Notes: a model not told the origin generated them from the sequence alone. A stretch of 64,000 bases of DNA from Geobacter argillaceus (GCF_007830735.1 NZ_VLLN01000008.1:1-64000); one strand, 5' to 3'. Counted from the first letter of the stretch, positions 1 through 13,485 are shown. Program-made: numbers and translations.

Positions 1-314
<314 letters not shown>

Positions 315-385
315 ATGTTAATAGGTACTAGGCAAGGCGACCCGTTTTGGGCACTATGGGGACATTACTGCCTGAGGAGTGTTGC

Positions 386-814
386 ATGGAACTGCACGAC
401 AACCTGAAATCCCTTGGCCAAGGGGCAACGCACTATCGCTACGACCAGCCGGATGCCGGGCTTCTGGAATCGTTCCCAAACCCGTTCGCCATGCCGGAGC
501 GTAATCCCGCCGGGGCAGTCGGGACCATCCACATCGAGTGCCCCGAGTTCACCTCACTCTGCCCCCTGACCGGCCAGCCCGACTTCGCCAGGATCGTCAT
601 TGACTACCAGCCCGACCAGCACTGCGTGGAGAGCAAGAGCCTCAAGCTCTACCTCGGTTCCTTCCGGATGCATGGCGAATTCCACGAGTCATGCGTGAAC
701 CGGATCTGCAACGACCTGGTCCGGCTGCTCGACCCGGTCTGGCTGACGGTGCGCGGCGAGTTCACCCCCCGGGGCGGCATCCCCTTCTGGCCGACCGCCG
801 AATACCGTCGCTAG
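386..814 (+). CDS. queF: NADPH-dependent 7-cyano-7-deazaguanine reductase QueF
   Basis: QueF reduces the nitrile preQ0 to the amine preQ1 in queuosine tRNA-modification synthesis, using two NADPH in the cytoplasm. The protein has 142 residues, the usual length for the short YkvM/unimodular type. The catalytic motif 'CPLTGQPD' gives the thioimide-forming Cys59 and proton-donating Asp66, and 'ESKSLKLYL' (82-90) is the family's NADPH/substrate signature. An in-frame ATG exists at 347, but the ATG at 386 is preceded by GAGGAG with a 6-base gap and fits the family N-terminus, so it was chosen. The gene lies alone between the transposase remnant and convergent msrB. I looked for a preQ1 riboswitch in 315-385 and did not recognise one. 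Confidence 0.93.
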   Translation: MELHDNLKSLGQGATHYRYDQPDAGLLESFPNPFAMPERNPAGAVGTIHIECPEFTSLCPLTGQPDFARIVIDYQPDQHCVESKSLKLYLGSFRMHGEFHESCVNRICNDLVRLLDPVWLTVRGEFTPRGGIPFWPTAEYRR

Positions 815-830
815 AGCTGAAGCACCTGCT

Positions 831-1346
831 TCACGGACTCCTGACGAACCTGAGCGCTGCCGAATTCAGGCAGTAGCGAAGTCCGGTCGGCTTCGGCCCG
901 TCATCGAAGACATGCCCCAGGTGGGCGTCGCAACGGGCACAAAGCACCTCGGTCCGGCGCATGAACAGGGTGTTGTCCGAAACGGTCCGGATATTGGCCT
1001 TGTCGATCGGCTCGGTGAAACTCGGCCAGCCGGTGCCCGAGTCGTACTTTGCCCCGGAGCTGAACAGCTCCAGGTCGCAGCAGACGCAGCGGTAGATCCC
1101 CTGTTCGTGATTGTTCCAGTACTCGTTGGCAAAGGCCCGCTCAGTTCCTTTCTTGCGGGTCACCGTATACTGTTCCTTCGTCAGCTGCTGGCGCCACTCA
1201 GCATCCGTCTTGACCACTCTCTCCGTCATGACGTATCCCTTCTGGGCTACGGAAAAGACCCTGATCTGCCCACCGTCCTTTGCCGCGATTCCGCTCCCCA
1301 TGCCGATCAGAGACAGCATCAGCAGTAGTATGCCGTATCTCTTCAT
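831..1346 (-). CDS. msrB: Peptide-methionine (R)-S-oxide reductase MsrB, exported
   Basis: MsrB reduces the R epimer of methionine sulfoxide in proteins. The 171-residue product starts with a hydrophobic segment of about 20 residues after 'MKRYG', which looks like a signal peptide, so it probably repairs envelope proteins. Two CxxC zinc pairs are visible (Cys87/Cys90 and Cys136/Cys139). The catalytic cysteine is Cys159 in '[11 protein letters not shown]', and 'GTGWPSF' is the family signature. The start at 1346 is preceded by GGAGGAGA; a longer reading frame to 1385 lacks such a site. The gene converges on queF with only 16 bases between the stops. Confidence 0.93.
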   Translation of the reverse strand: MKRYGILLLMLSLIGMGSGIAAKDGGQIRVFSVAQKGYVMTERVVKTDAEWRQQLTKEQYTVTRKKGTERAFANEYWNNHEQGIYRCVCCDLELFSSGAKYDSGTGWPSFTEPIDKANIRTVSDNTLFMRRTEVLCARCDAHLGHVFDDGPKPTGLRYCLNSAALRFVRSP

Positions 1347-1545
1347 GACGCTCTCCTCCGTGCCATGCCTTGAAGCTGTTGTCAATGCCCGGCTTCGAGA
1401 AAAGGATACCCCTGATTACCGGCCATGCAACGGGAGAGTGCGGTCAGCATTCGTGCTTTCCATTGCGGCTGGCTCTTCGGCGGAGGAAAAACCATCACGG
1501 GGATCTTCAGCGGGTACAAGGGCGGGGAATAGACGGAAGACGAAC

Positions 1546-2133
1546 TCAGCCGGATGGCCGCCTCTGCCGGGACAGTAGCTCATATCCTTTCCAGACCAAC
1601 CATCCGGTACCGGTGCCCAGCATGGCGCCCGCCAGCACATCCAGGGGGTAGTGGGCGCCGACATAGACCCGGGAATAGGCCGTGAGCACGGCGAAGGAGT
1701 AAAGGGGCACCTTCCAGGCCAGACCCCGGCGCCGGGACAGGGTGACGGCGGTCATGAAGACGAAGAGTGCGTGGCCCGAGGGAAAGGAATTCTTCAGCTT
1801 CACCTCCCCCAGGACCCGCACCTGATCGAGCCCGATGGCCAGCGGCGGCCGGGGAACACGGAAGAGCTCCTTGAGCCACTCCTCCAGACCGATGCCGATG
1901 GCCGTGGCGAGGCAGTAGATCCAGACGTAGCGAAGCGGCAGCGCCTTCCGCCGCACCAGGGAGACGCAGAGGAGGATCGCGACATAGAGGTAGACGATTC
2001 GCGAGCCCCCCAGGTAGATCAACGCCTCCATTACCGGGTCCAGCAAGGAGCTGTGGGCGTGGTTGATCGCCATGAAGAGCTGATGGTTGAGGCTCTGCGG
2101 GCCGTAGAGGGCGTGGTGGAGCTGCGGATTCAT
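1546..2133 (-). CDS. PAP2-superfamily membrane phosphatase
   Basis: This 195-residue integral membrane protein carries the three-part acid phosphatase signature. Motif 1 is K88-x6-R95-P96 ('KELFRVPRP'), motif 2 is 'PSGH' (118-121), and motif 3 is S154-R155-x5-H161-x3-D165. Family members hydrolyse lipid phosphates such as phosphatidic acid, phosphatidylglycerophosphate or undecaprenyl pyrophosphate; the substrate cannot be read from sequence. About five hydrophobic segments are visible. The start ATG follows AAGGA in the 18-base gap behind the Res gene, so it may be co-transcribed with the Mod/Res genes, although functionally it looks unrelated. Confidence 0.85.
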   Translation of the reverse strand: MNPQLHHALYGPQSLNHQLFMAINHAHSSLLDPVMEALIYLGGSRIVYLYVAILLCVSLVRRKALPLRYVWIYCLATAIGIGLEEWLKELFRVPRPPLAIGLDQVRVLGEVKLKNSFPSGHALFVFMTAVTLSRRRGLAWKVPLYSFAVLTAYSRVYVGAHYPLDVLAGAMLGTGTGWLVWKGYELLSRQRRPSG

Positions 2134-2151
2134 CTCGGTCCTTTATCCCGT

Positions 2152-5100
2152 CTACTTACCTAAGACCCCGAACAGAGTATCCAGATACGTGTTTCCGCGC
2201 CAGTGGTGCGACTGTTTATCTCCCGTCTCGTTTCTTGCATGCCAATCCAGCCGGAGCACATGCTTTGCCTTCATCCGTTCGACCATCTGCAGTTCATCGG
2301 GTGTCGGGGTCTGGGTTTTCAGCCTCCCCATAGGCGAGGAATCCCGCAGCAGGATGAACGAATCAACCCTGAATGGCTTGCCGTGTTGAGCGGATAGCTT
2401 GCGCGCCAATTCCGGCAGGTGCGATCCCGTGGCAATCCTGACTTTTTCGTTCTCCTCCAGCTTCGACCAGTCGGTGATCCCGGTCTGCCCCTTGGGATCG
2501 ATCAGGATGATGTGGGTCCTGTCCTTGTGCACCACCCAGAGCACGAAGTCGGGAAAGAAGGCCCGCGTCTCGCTCTCCAGGTAGATGCCCACGGAACGGA
2601 GGCTCTGCACGTTGCGCAGCAGGTAGAACTCGTGCTTTTCGTAGCGCCCCTTCATGACCGGACCGCTCAAATATTCGTGGAGGTCGTTGACGAATTTTCG
2701 TTCTCCGGCATTGAGCGAATCCGGGGAAATGGCCAGCTTCAAGGAATTCTGTTTCAGCCCCAGTTCTTTCTCCAGCGCCTCCCTGTCCTGACTGAGAAGC
2801 GGCGCATAGATGCTGCGGGGATCGTTGAAACTGAGAGTCAGCTGTTCCGGAAGATCGGTCGGATATTTCGCCTCGAACGCCTCTTTCCGCGCCTGGTCCG
2901 GGAATTCCAGGGCCACATCGTAGCGGTCGATGAAATCACCCTCGCCCCCTGCCTGGGCCTGGGCCAGCGGCTCCTCATAACGGTAGCGCCGGGTGTTGAT
3001 GTCATAGATCAGCTTGTGGTGGATCTTGTCCAGTGCGTCCTGCACCGTCTGGAAGAGAAGCCGCTCCACGGCTGGCCAGCTCCTCTCGTCCAGATGGGCT
3101 TGATAATGGATTGCGCCGACCAGATCAAGCAGCCAGGCTATGGAAGCTGGAAGAAGTTTCCCGTCTTTTCCCCGGTAGAGCCTGATGCGACGCGACTCCT
3201 GCCAGCGGTCCACCATTCGCTGCAGTTCCACCATCGGCAGGAAATCGGCCTGCTCCCGTACGCGCTGCAGCAGTTCGGCGGCAATATCCGCCCCTCCTGC
3301 CGTGGTGTCGGGCCGGTAATCGAGACTGATGGCGAAATCGGGCATATCTTCGCTGAGTTCGCCCGTGTCGCCTACATACCGCCAGCACCAGCGCCCGGTA
3401 TCCGCCCGCACGGCAAGCAGCGTCGGCTCGTCCCGGTGCTTGCCCACCTTAAAGACCTTCAGCTTGTCCCGATATTCGTCAAAGCCGACGTTCCTGCTCC
3501 TGGTCCGGCCCCCCACCCAGACCGCCGCCGGGGAAACCGGCACGGTACGGTGCACCACCCAGGTGGGGAGATCCTCCTCCAGCGCCTTTAGGAAGGTGTC
3601 CAGGTAGCTCTTCTTCAGGCTGAAGATGTTCAGCGTCTCCAGCCGCCGCAGGCGGTTCACGGTAGTATCGGGCAATGCCAGCGCCTCGTAATCCTCGTTG
3701 TGCTCCGTTTCATGGCGCTTGCCGTCGTTTTTCAACCCTTTCAGCCGCACCCCCCGGCCGAAAATCTGAATGATCTTGTTCCCCTTGGTGGAACCGAGAT
3801 TGACCAGGCCGATGACGGAGAGCCGGAAACAGTTCCACCCCTCGGCAAACTTCCGGCTGCCGATGAGCACGGTGATGGGACTTGCCGTACTGTCCAGCTG
3901 GGAAAAGTGGAAGCGGGACTCGATTATGGGGCTCTTGCGCAGTTGCGCCAGCATGGCGCCGTCAGCCCCCTTCAGGTCGGGGTGGTCCTTGGAGTCGTTG
4001 AAAAACTTGTCGCCATTGCCGACGTTGATGATTCCCCAGTATTCGCCGTCACCCCAGGAGAGGAGGATCTCGTCCGTTACCGCCGGACAGCGGGTAAGAG
4101 TCAGCGGTCCGGCAATCTGGCCGCCAAAGACCACCTTCAGTCGCTCTTTCTCCTCGAAGCTGAGCCGCGCCAGGAAACCGAGCAGCTTCCTGATGTCGGA
4201 AACCTCGTCGCTCTTCCCCTCGTCTTTGCTGTCCTCCACGGTCCGCCCCATGAAGGCCAGGAGCGGCTTGTCCGGGAAGAATCCGGTGAACGGCAGCCCT
4301 TCCGTGCCGGTGGCGAGGCTCACCCGCAGCTCCTGGAAGGCCGTCAGCTTGTCTGCCAGGGTATGGAAGGCGGTGGTGAAATTCTCCCAGCACTCCCGCC
4401 CGGCGTCGAAGGCGTCGTCGGCGATGCGGGCCACGGAGAAATCCTTGCCGTAACCGTCCTTGAAGAAGCGATAGTAGTTGTAGTCGTAGACGATCTGCTC
4501 GCCGTACTCCTCGATGTGCCGGTCTGCAATGCCGTGGTAGGTGGCGGAATACTCGAAGAGGAAGGCATTGGGATAGTCGGCCAGGTTGTGGCGCAGTTCC
4601 TTGAACTTCCCCAGCTCCGCCCCGCTGCTGGAGAGGCCGATGTGCCCCTCGTCCACCAGCACCAGCCGGAAGACCCGTTTGTGGTCCGGCAGGTCGAAGT
4701 AGTTTTTCTCGCGGTTGAGGAGGGACTGGGTGGAGTCGATGGTGAGCCGGATACGGCCGGCGCACTGCTGATTAAGCTTCTCGATGAGAGGAACCACTTC
4801 CCGGCGGTGCTGCTCAATGAGGTTGACCCCAGGCGTGGTAAGGATGATCTGCAGTTCGTCGAAGGCCCGCCAGCCGCCGATGTGGTCGATGAACTGGAGA
4901 ATGTTGAGGTGCATGAGAAGCGTCTTGCCGCTGCCGGTCGCCATCCAGTAGGCGAGCATGGTCCGGTCTTCGTACCCCTTTTCCCGGTTGCGAATCTTCT
5001 TCAGCGTCGCCTCGGTGAAGTAGAGGGCCAGGATCTGGTAGTAGCGGAGCTGCACCGGTCGAGGGATCAGGCGGTTGTAGAAGTTGAGCCACCCCTGGAT

Positions 5101-5250
5101 GCTCAGTGAATAGGGGCGCGGTATGCCCGATTCCGTCTGCGGGGCGTAGCGCTCCACCACCGCCTGGTAATCGGTATTGTTCTGTTCGGCAGCGGTTGCC
5201 AAGTCCCCCAGCAGTTCCCGCTTCAGCCGGTTGTAGAGCTTCAGTTCCAT
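2152..5250 (-). CDS. Type III-like restriction enzyme, Res (helicase-nuclease) subunit
   Basis: This 1032-residue protein looks like the ATP-dependent DNA translocase/endonuclease partner of the methyltransferase encoded just upstream. The helicase core has Walker A 'ATGSGKT' (104-110), a Walker B box 'DEGH' (200-203) and the late SF2 motif 'GRGVRLKG' near 500. The C-terminus carries a plausible PD-(D/E)xK nuclease: 'PDF' with Asp901, then 'IDPKG' with Asp918 and Lys920. These features match type III Res subunits. The start codon overlaps the end of the mod gene by 10 bases, which suggests translational coupling. The target sequence is unknown. BREX or DISARM helicases were considered, but the partner genes of those systems are absent. 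Confidence 0.88.
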   Translation of the reverse strand: MELKLYNRLKRELLGDLATAAEQNNTDYQAVVERYAPQTESGIPRPYSLSIQGWLNFYNRLIPRPVQLRYYQILALYFTEATLKKIRNREKGYEDRTMLAYWMATGSGKTLLMHLNILQFIDHIGGWRAFDELQIILTTPGVNLIEQHRREVVPLIEKLNQQCAGRIRLTIDSTQSLLNREKNYFDLPDHKRVFRLVLVDEGHIGLSSSGAELGKFKELRHNLADYPNAFLFEYSATYHGIADRHIEEYGEQIVYDYNYYRFFKDGYGKDFSVARIADDAFDAGRECWENFTTAFHTLADKLTAFQELRVSLATGTEGLPFTGFFPDKPLLAFMGRTVEDSKDEGKSDEVSDIRKLLGFLARLSFEEKERLKVVFGGQIAGPLTLTRCPAVTDEILLSWGDGEYWGIINVGNGDKFFNDSKDHPDLKGADGAMLAQLRKSPIIESRFHFSQLDSTASPITVLIGSRKFAEGWNCFRLSVIGLVNLGSTKGNKIIQIFGRGVRLKGLKNDGKRHETEHNEDYEALALPDTTVNRLRRLETLNIFSLKKSYLDTFLKALEEDLPTWVVHRTVPVSPAAVWVGGRTRSRNVGFDEYRDKLKVFKVGKHRDEPTLLAVRADTGRWCWRYVGDTGELSEDMPDFAISLDYRPDTTAGGADIAAELLQRVREQADFLPMVELQRMVDRWQESRRIRLYRGKDGKLLPASIAWLLDLVGAIHYQAHLDERSWPAVERLLFQTVQDALDKIHHKLIYDINTRRYRYEEPLAQAQAGGEGDFIDRYDVALEFPDQARKEAFEAKYPTDLPEQLTLSFNDPRSIYAPLLSQDREALEKELGLKQNSLKLAISPDSLNAGERKFVNDLHEYLSGPVMKGRYEKHEFYLLRNVQSLRSVGIYLESETRAFFPDFVLWVVHKDRTHIILIDPKGQTGITDWSKLEENEKVRIATGSHLPELARKLSAQHGKPFRVDSFILLRDSSPMGRLKTQTPTPDELQMVERMKAKHVLRLDWHARNETGDKQSHHWRGNTYLDTLFGVLGK

Positions 5251-8200
5251 GACGCGCCCCGGTCGAAATCTGCCGCCTGCACCAGGGAGACCGGCAGCTT
5301 CACGGTACGGATGTCGGCGTCGAAGTTTACCTCCAGCCGGGTCACGGCCAACTCACCGCTTTCACCTTTGTAGCGGTCGATGATGGCGTTCAGGGCTGCG
5401 CTATCGTCCTCGCCGGGGTCGATGTCGCGAAAGACCACCAGCACGCCGACGGTGGTTTCCACTGCAAGGTAGTCCCTGTCGTTCTCGGGGTACACTCGCC
5501 GCGACTTGATCCAGTACCCCTGCAGATAAAGCCATGTTTCCATCAGGTCGATGGTCTTTTCCTCTCGCGTCTTGCCGGCCTTGATCGTCTGGGTGAAGGG
5601 GCGGGAAAGGTCGATACTCGCCACCAGCCTATTGTGCTCGGGGCGGAAGAGGTACTGCACCGGCAGACCCTTGGGGAGCGTCTCGCCGTCCCAGGCCGTC
5701 TCCAGGTTGGCCAGCAGATCTTCGTACTGCTCAAGCCGCTGGACCTTGACGATTCCCTGGTAACCATCCACCTTGTCGGCAATGGGCCGGCCGTCACGCC
5801 AGTTGAGGGAGTACATAACCTTCTGGATACGGGGTGTTAGGACGGTGTCGAAGTAGGCTCCCATTTCCACGAGGACGAACTTTCGTTTGCCTTTTTCGCC
5901 GTCTGTTTTATTCAGTGCGATGACTGCATGACCAGTAGTGCCGGAACCGCCGAAAAAGTCGAGGACAGTTTCGGTATTATTGGTTGCTTGTTCAACAAGG
6001 GTCGAGACAAACTTTTGTGGCTTTGGAAACGTAAGTGTTGGGATTTCAAATAATGCTGATAAATCCCTAGTCCCGTCGCCTGTTCCAATGCCATTAATGA
6101 CTGAAGAGAAGTGTTTGAATTCACTTTCCATTTCATCACGAAATAATTTATGGCGCGGTCTTCCGTCACCATTTGAAGGCCATAAAATTCTTTTTTCGAT
6201 GATCTTCTGATTCATGGTTTCTTGATCGTATCTCCAGCCTTTCGGTGGACAGGAGTACTCTCTTCCCGTTTCCGGATTCGCTAACACATAGTGCAGATTC
6301 GGCCTTTGCTCTTTTGTGGCAAGACCGGTTAAATCTGCACTTCGCCACTTTCCCCTCGGGTCGTTATCGGGATTGGCAAATTTTGCTAAGTCTTTCGCAG
6401 CACCCCTGAATAACAAATTGCCGTTTGCCCCAAGCGCCACAATGTATTCGTGATCATTCGATATACCGGTAAGCGACCGTGTATCCTCAGATATTCTCGA
6501 TTTCCAAATCAGAGTTTCCTGTCTCTGGCTCTGTAGCATCCCGTCAACAACTTGAACTAAAGAAGGCATCTCCAGATCATTAATGCTGATCAACATTGCA
6601 CCGTTATCCGCAAGCAGTTTTTCGGAAACCGACAACCGATCGGACATCATTGTGGCCCAACTGGAATGTCTAAAACTATCCTTGTATATAAAGCCATCGT
6701 TTCCCGTATTGTATGGCGGATCGATATAGATGCACTTAACTTGCCCCCGGTATTTTTCCTGCAAAATATTCAACGCCTGCCAGTTCTCCGAGTGAATCAG
6801 CAAACCATCTGTCTGTTCATCCAGATTATCAAACGCCGGGTCTGACAGCAGCTCCAACGCCCACTCGGGATCGAACAGCCCCGTATCTACCACCAGGGTC
6901 GGATGCTCCTTGAGATGCTCCGCTCGCTCAATCGTCACCCCGTACATCTCGCTGAACTGCCGCACCTGTTCCGGCCTGGCAATGATTGCCCCATGGAACT
7001 TCTCAGGGATCTTCCCTACGGAGATCAGCCAGTGGGTGTCGATCACCTTCTTCTTCAGGGTGAAGATGTTACGCTGGAAGGTCTCCAGGGTGTCGAGAAA
7101 CTCGATGATCCGGCCGGCTACGGCGTTGAAGCCGCGGCCGATGATGAGGGTGGTGTTGTCGATGTTACGGTTGAGGAGAGAGTCCAGGTCGGAAAAGATG
7201 ACATTCTTGATGAAACGGTCTTTCTCCCTGGTGAGGAAGCCGCGCAGATCCTTGTGGATGAAGTAATCAGCGTCGTTGCCCACATAGAACTGATTCAGCG
7301 CCTTGTCCAGCTGGTAAAGGGCGGCTGCGATGGAGTTCGCCTGCAGCGCCTCGACCCGGTCAGCCTCGTTCTTCCCCAGCCCGGCGAATTCGGGCCGCTT
7401 GGCCAGTTCCTTGTAATAGCTCTCCTCTTTCAACCGGAGCTGGTTCACCCCTTTCACCTGCCCGCCGTCGGTCTTGTCATGGTCGGCCGCCAGTTCGTTG
7501 AAGATCGGTTTCGCCCCATCGCCGCCGGCCTCTTTCTTGAACAGGTACGGGGTCAGGTCGGCTTCGGCGTCGAAGACCGTCGCCCACAGTTTGGGGTAGA
7601 GTTCCGTTTTCGCTGTTCCCGCCTTGGCCAGATGGAACACCACCTGCCAGACGCCCTCCTGCTCCTCGATCCGCGCCAGCCGGTAGAGCTTGATCTCCTT
7701 ATCCTTGTTGTTGTTCTGGGCCGTCGCCTCGACCTCTCTCTCCGCGCCGGTCTCCAGGCGGAATTCCAGACTCTTCCCCGCCACTGCGCACTTGACGCTG
7801 GGGAAACTGGCCCCGGTCTTGATGTAGTAGCTGTCCTTGTGCTTCCAGTGAAAAAAGGTGTCCGAGCCGTCGTAATCGGCCTCGTACGGAACCTTGAAAG
7901 CATTGGCGGCCCGGCTGTTGTAGCCGAAGTCGCCGTTCTGGTAGTACAGCTCGAAGAAGTTCAGCAGGTAGTTGTAGAGCCGTTCTTCGATGTTGGCCGG
8001 GTTCACTTTTTGTGACTCCAGCCAGGTCGCCAGGTGGCGCTCCGCCTCTTCGCGCTGAGTATCCGAGACAACGGGGAGCGTGAACAGCGCCCGGAACCTC
8101 GCCTGTTTCACCTCGTCAAGCGGCGTCTTCTCCAGTTCAGCCCACATCGGCCGACCCATATCGCCAAACAAAAAGGCAAACGATGCCAGCCAGTTCCGCG

Positions 8201-8405
8201 CCGCCTCGGCATCCACCTTTTCAACCCTGGCCAGTTCCCGGTCAACTGTCGCTTTGAGATCGTCGGGACCGTCGCCGCTGATGAACTGCTCGATATATTT
8301 CCGCTTGAGCTTCAGAATCTTGAAAATGCCGAAGTCCAGATCGTTGGTGTCGTACTGGAACATCTCGCGGAGAAACTCTTTGAACTGGTCGAATGCTGTT
8401 GCCAT
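5241..8405 (-). CDS. Type III-like site-specific adenine DNA methyltransferase (Mod), long form
   Basis: This 1054-residue protein probably methylates adenine and supplies target recognition for the paired Res. Motif IV is 'DPPY' (562-565) and the SAM-binding motif I is 'FGGSGTT' (818-824). The order IV then I is that of beta-class N6-adenine methyltransferases such as type III Mod. The region between them should hold the target recognition domain and is visibly AT-rich. About 550 residues precede DPPY, far more than the roughly 120 in EcoP15I-type Mod, so an extra N-terminal module is present. The ATG at 8405 was chosen because it follows GAGGGG and the family-like start 'MATAFDQF'. The frame extends to 8477, but that stretch runs through a terminator hairpin. 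Confidence 0.88.
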   Translation of the reverse strand: MATAFDQFKEFLREMFQYDTNDLDFGIFKILKLKRKYIEQFISGDGPDDLKATVDRELARVEKVDAEAARNWLASFAFLFGDMGRPMWAELEKTPLDEVKQARFRALFTLPVVSDTQREEAERHLATWLESQKVNPANIEERLYNYLLNFFELYYQNGDFGYNSRAANAFKVPYEADYDGSDTFFHWKHKDSYYIKTGASFPSVKCAVAGKSLEFRLETGAEREVEATAQNNNKDKEIKLYRLARIEEQEGVWQVVFHLAKAGTAKTELYPKLWATVFDAEADLTPYLFKKEAGGDGAKPIFNELAADHDKTDGGQVKGVNQLRLKEESYYKELAKRPEFAGLGKNEADRVEALQANSIAAALYQLDKALNQFYVGNDADYFIHKDLRGFLTREKDRFIKNVIFSDLDSLLNRNIDNTTLIIGRGFNAVAGRIIEFLDTLETFQRNIFTLKKKVIDTHWLISVGKIPEKFHGAIIARPEQVRQFSEMYGVTIERAEHLKEHPTLVVDTGLFDPEWALELLSDPAFDNLDEQTDGLLIHSENWQALNILQEKYRGQVKCIYIDPPYNTGNDGFIYKDSFRHSSWATMMSDRLSVSEKLLADNGAMLISINDLEMPSLVQVVDGMLQSQRQETLIWKSRISEDTRSLTGISNDHEYIVALGANGNLLFRGAAKDLAKFANPDNDPRGKWRSADLTGLATKEQRPNLHYVLANPETGREYSCPPKGWRYDQETMNQKIIEKRILWPSNGDGRPRHKLFRDEMESEFKHFSSVINGIGTGDGTRDLSALFEIPTLTFPKPQKFVSTLVEQATNNTETVLDFFGGSGTTGHAVIALNKTDGEKGKRKFVLVEMGAYFDTVLTPRIQKVMYSLNWRDGRPIADKVDGYQGIVKVQRLEQYEDLLANLETAWDGETLPKGLPVQYLFRPEHNRLVASIDLSRPFTQTIKAGKTREEKTIDLMETWLYLQGYWIKSRRVYPENDRDYLAVETTVGVLVVFRDIDPGEDDSAALNAIIDRYKGESGELAVTRLEVNFDADIRTVKLPVSLVQAADFDRGASWN

Positions 8406-8422
8406 GAAACCCCTCTTCGTAT

Positions 8423-8458
8423 GCAAAGAAAAAAGGCGAAGACCGCAATCTTCGCCTT
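8423..8458 (-). terminator. Intrinsic terminator or attenuator between the YwgA-like gene and mod
   Basis: A perfect 10-bp stem, AAGGCGAAGA (8433-8442) with TCTTCGCCTT (8449-8458), encloses a 6-base loop. Read on the minus strand it is followed at once by a run of six T and then CTTTGC, the form of a Rho-independent terminator. It sits in the 68-base gap between the upstream stop (8474) and the mod start (8405), so mod-res transcription would need read-through, antitermination or its own promoter. Confidence 0.7.
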
Positions 8459-8473
8459 CGCAAAAAAACTCGC

Positions 8474-9025
8474 TCAAGCCGCCTTCAGTCGCCTACTCTC
8501 CCCAATCATTCTGTCCACACGTTCGACCGCCTCCTGAGCCTCATCCAGGGGAACATGCGGTTTCAGTTCATTGAGCCTCCGGGCGCGTGCCCTCACATCT
8601 GCCGCTGCAACACCTTCTCGCGTAACATAGAGGGCGGTGGCAAGACGCTCCAGGACCGTAACCTTGCTGTCGCCCAGGTTGTCCGCAACAAACTGAACAA
8701 TCGGAAGGTATTTTGCTGTAGTCTTGGGAAACTTTGACCTGATCTGCTCAGCAAGCTTCCCCGGCCTTATTCTCGGCCCGTACGGATACGGCATGACCTC
8801 TTCCTGCAGGATGCCGTCAGCCTTGAAACGGGCCAGATCGTCCGTGAGGTCAAACGAATAGGGGCCATGCTTGTAAAGAACAAATTCGCTCTCAAGCGGC
8901 ACCTCAAGCATTTCCTTCAGGATATAGGCAGCCTTTTGAATGTGGGTTTCGCCGCACCAGCTCCCTTTTTCCCACAATTTTTCCGCCAGTGAAAGTATGA
9001 CGGCGGCTCTTTGCAAACGTTCCAT
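8474..9025 (-). CDS. YwgA-like protein, partner of HD phosphohydrolase
   Basis: This 183-residue protein of unknown biochemical role resembles the Bacillus YwgA family. The N-terminal pattern '[12 protein letters not shown]' followed by '[11 protein letters not shown]' is the shared signature, and it also recalls the Panacea/SocA antitoxin fold ('LQK..Y' then 'GPY/V'). In Bacillus, ywgA sits beside ywfO, an HD phosphohydrolase of the same type as the gene directly upstream here, so the pairing is conserved (established knowledge from memory). The ATG at 9025 follows GGAGGAGGAA, which lies inside the end of the HD gene; the longer frame to 9073 is not supported. A regulatory or toxin-neutralising role for the HD enzyme is inference. 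Confidence 0.6.
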   Translation of the reverse strand: MERLQRAAVILSLAEKLWEKGSWCGETHIQKAAYILKEMLEVPLESEFVLYKHGPYSFDLTDDLARFKADGILQEEVMPYPYGPRIRPGKLAEQIRSKFPKTTAKYLPIVQFVADNLGDSKVTVLERLATALYVTREGVAAADVRARARRLNELKPHVPLDEAQEAVERVDRMIGESRRLKAA

Positions 9026-9026
9026 G

Positions 9027-10352
9027 TTATTCCTCCTCCGGATGCTCCAGAATTTCCTGGAGATGGCCATCAAGCCATTTACGGGCCTTGTCTCTGAGTT
9101 CCGGCGCTACATACACGCGCCCGACAGTGATGGGCGGAAGTTTATCTTTAAGAATCTGCGACTCCTGAAGCGACCAGACAATCCGGTCATCACCCTTCAA
9201 GATGGGAAAGTTGGGGGATTGCGACGAATTGGGTGGTGGGTCATCGCATCGGACCGCTTCCTCTCCGAATTCCCGGCATGTTGCAGCATAGACCGCCCTG
9301 ACTGCATTCGCGTTCCTGTCGAGATCATCGGGATTGCGCTCGTAAAGCACTTTGAAGTGCTGCCGCGTCATGATCCGCCGGGCCACATCGTGCGCCGGAT
9401 GGCCGGGCTGCCGCGCAAGCTCGCAGAAGGCGGCGGTAACTTCATTGTCGGTCATGGCCAGATGTTTCTCGATATCCGTGGAGTAGTTTCCACCCGGCAG
9501 CCATGCCAGGAGAAAGTCTTTCAGATGCTGGTCGTAGATCCTGCGCACGCTATGAAAATATAGCTGGGTGAACATGAAGTAGCGGGCCAGGAGGAGCGCT
9601 TCAGCGGAATGAATTCCGCCGACTTCCACTCCGAGCATCGGCTCGTCACTGTTTTCTTCATCATTATGGACCGGCAGGATGCGCAACGTATCGACAAGGC
9701 GATAATGGTCGAATTTACCGTAGGCCACACCACTATGATGTGAGTCCCGTAGAAGATAATCCATCCGGTCTACACCAAAGGCATTGCCGGTAATGATCTC
9801 GGCGAGAATGGTTTCCCACGGCGAATACGTTACCTTCTCAAACTTGGAGAGTTCCTTTTCTCCGACTGCCACCTTGACGACATCCTCGACTTTAATGGGC
9901 GGTGTCATGTCGCCGAAGATATCCCGCATTTCCTGGCTACGGAGCATCTCCACGGTTAGCCGTTCATGATTCCATCCCTTGGGAAGCAGTTCCTTTTCGG
10001 CGGCATGGGAAAACGGGAGATGGCCGAGGTCATGACAAAGTGCCGCCATGCGAAGGACCCTGCGCCAATAGCTGAGCTGTGCCTGCTTTTGCGGGATGAT
10101 GCCCGATACTTTGGGATGGATATGGAGCGGATGCGTAACTACATTGAAAACCCGCTCTGCGAGTTCCATCACGCCGATGGAATGCTCGAATCGCTTATGG
10201 GTGGCGCCGGGATACACCAGATACGTCAGCGCTAGCTGATGTATGGAGCGTAACCGCTGAAACGGCCGGGAATTTATGACGGCGCGCTCATCGGAGTCAA
10301 AGTAGGCGAAGACGTGAATCGGGTCGCGTATTTCGTGAGAATCTTTGCTCAT
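9027..10352 (-). CDS. HD-domain phosphohydrolase (dNTPase/SAMHD1-like, COG1078 type)
   Basis: This 441-residue metal-dependent phosphohydrolase probably acts on (deoxy)nucleoside triphosphates. Visible metal ligands are His57 in 'KRFEHSIGVMELA', the His107-Asp108 doublet in 'CHDLGHLPFSHAAE', and Asp195 in 'GVDRMDYLLRDS'. The opening 'IRDPIHVFAYF' and 'RPFQRLRSIHQL' are characteristic of the YwfO/SAMHD1 branch rather than of RelA-type HD proteins. It is the first gene of the HD, YwgA-like, Mod, Res series, with 1 base between its stop and the next start. Depletion of dNTPs is a known antiphage strategy of some relatives, so a defence role is plausible but not shown. Confidence 0.85.
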   Translation of the reverse strand: MSKDSHEIRDPIHVFAYFDSDERAVINSRPFQRLRSIHQLALTYLVYPGATHKRFEHSIGVMELAERVFNVVTHPLHIHPKVSGIIPQKQAQLSYWRRVLRMAALCHDLGHLPFSHAAEKELLPKGWNHERLTVEMLRSQEMRDIFGDMTPPIKVEDVVKVAVGEKELSKFEKVTYSPWETILAEIITGNAFGVDRMDYLLRDSHHSGVAYGKFDHYRLVDTLRILPVHNDEENSDEPMLGVEVGGIHSAEALLLARYFMFTQLYFHSVRRIYDQHLKDFLLAWLPGGNYSTDIEKHLAMTDNEVTAAFCELARQPGHPAHDVARRIMTRQHFKVLYERNPDDLDRNANAVRAVYAATCREFGEEAVRCDDPPPNSSQSPNFPILKGDDRIVWSLQESQILKDKLPPITVGRVYVAPELRDKARKWLDGHLQEILEHPEEE

Positions 10353-10524
10353 AATGGCGCCTAAGAATTAAACAAATTTTGATAGCAGATGTGCTGCAAA
10401 ATTACCATATCAAAATCGAGTGACATAAAACGTCGCAATGAAGAGTGGCCCGAACGAGAACCTCTTCGCTTACGGGGCCAAAACACTTAGTGCAAAGTTG
10501 CGCAGAAGTCCAGACGAGGGCGTC

Positions 10525-10563
10525 ACCTTGAAATTCCACCACATCAAGGAGGATTTTCAAGGT
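10525..10563 (-). terminator. Weak hairpin behind uvrA
   Basis: ACCTTGAAAT (10525-10534) can pair with ATTTTCAAGGT (10553-10563) across an 18-base loop, directly after the uvrA stop. There is no clear T-run, so it may be a transcript-end stabiliser rather than a true intrinsic terminator. The rest of the 214-base gap up to the HD gene holds an AT-rich stretch with the dyad TTTTGATA ... TATCAAAA near 10377-10415, a possible operator or promoter area for the HD gene. No gene was seen in the gap. Confidence 0.3.
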
Positions 10564-10566
10564 AAA

Positions 10567-13437
<2,871 letters not shown>

Positions 13438-13485
13438 GGGGTTGATCTGCTCTCTGTGGAGGGGAATTTCGTGACGCAGGGGGAA

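Noticed and set aside
315-385. preQ1 riboswitch ahead of queF
   Set aside because: No stem followed by the conserved A-rich tail was recognised in these 71 bases.
3700-5109. Long plus-strand frame of 469 codons opposite the Res gene
   Set aside because: It is antisense to a gene with clear motifs; the sequence is of low-complexity Val/Glu/Pro type expected from the shadow of a GC-rich gene.
2152-10352. BREX, DISARM or Druantia system
   Set aside because: The marker genes of those systems (for example pglZ/brxL, drmABC, druE) are absent; only a Mod/Res-like pair and the HD/YwgA genes are present.
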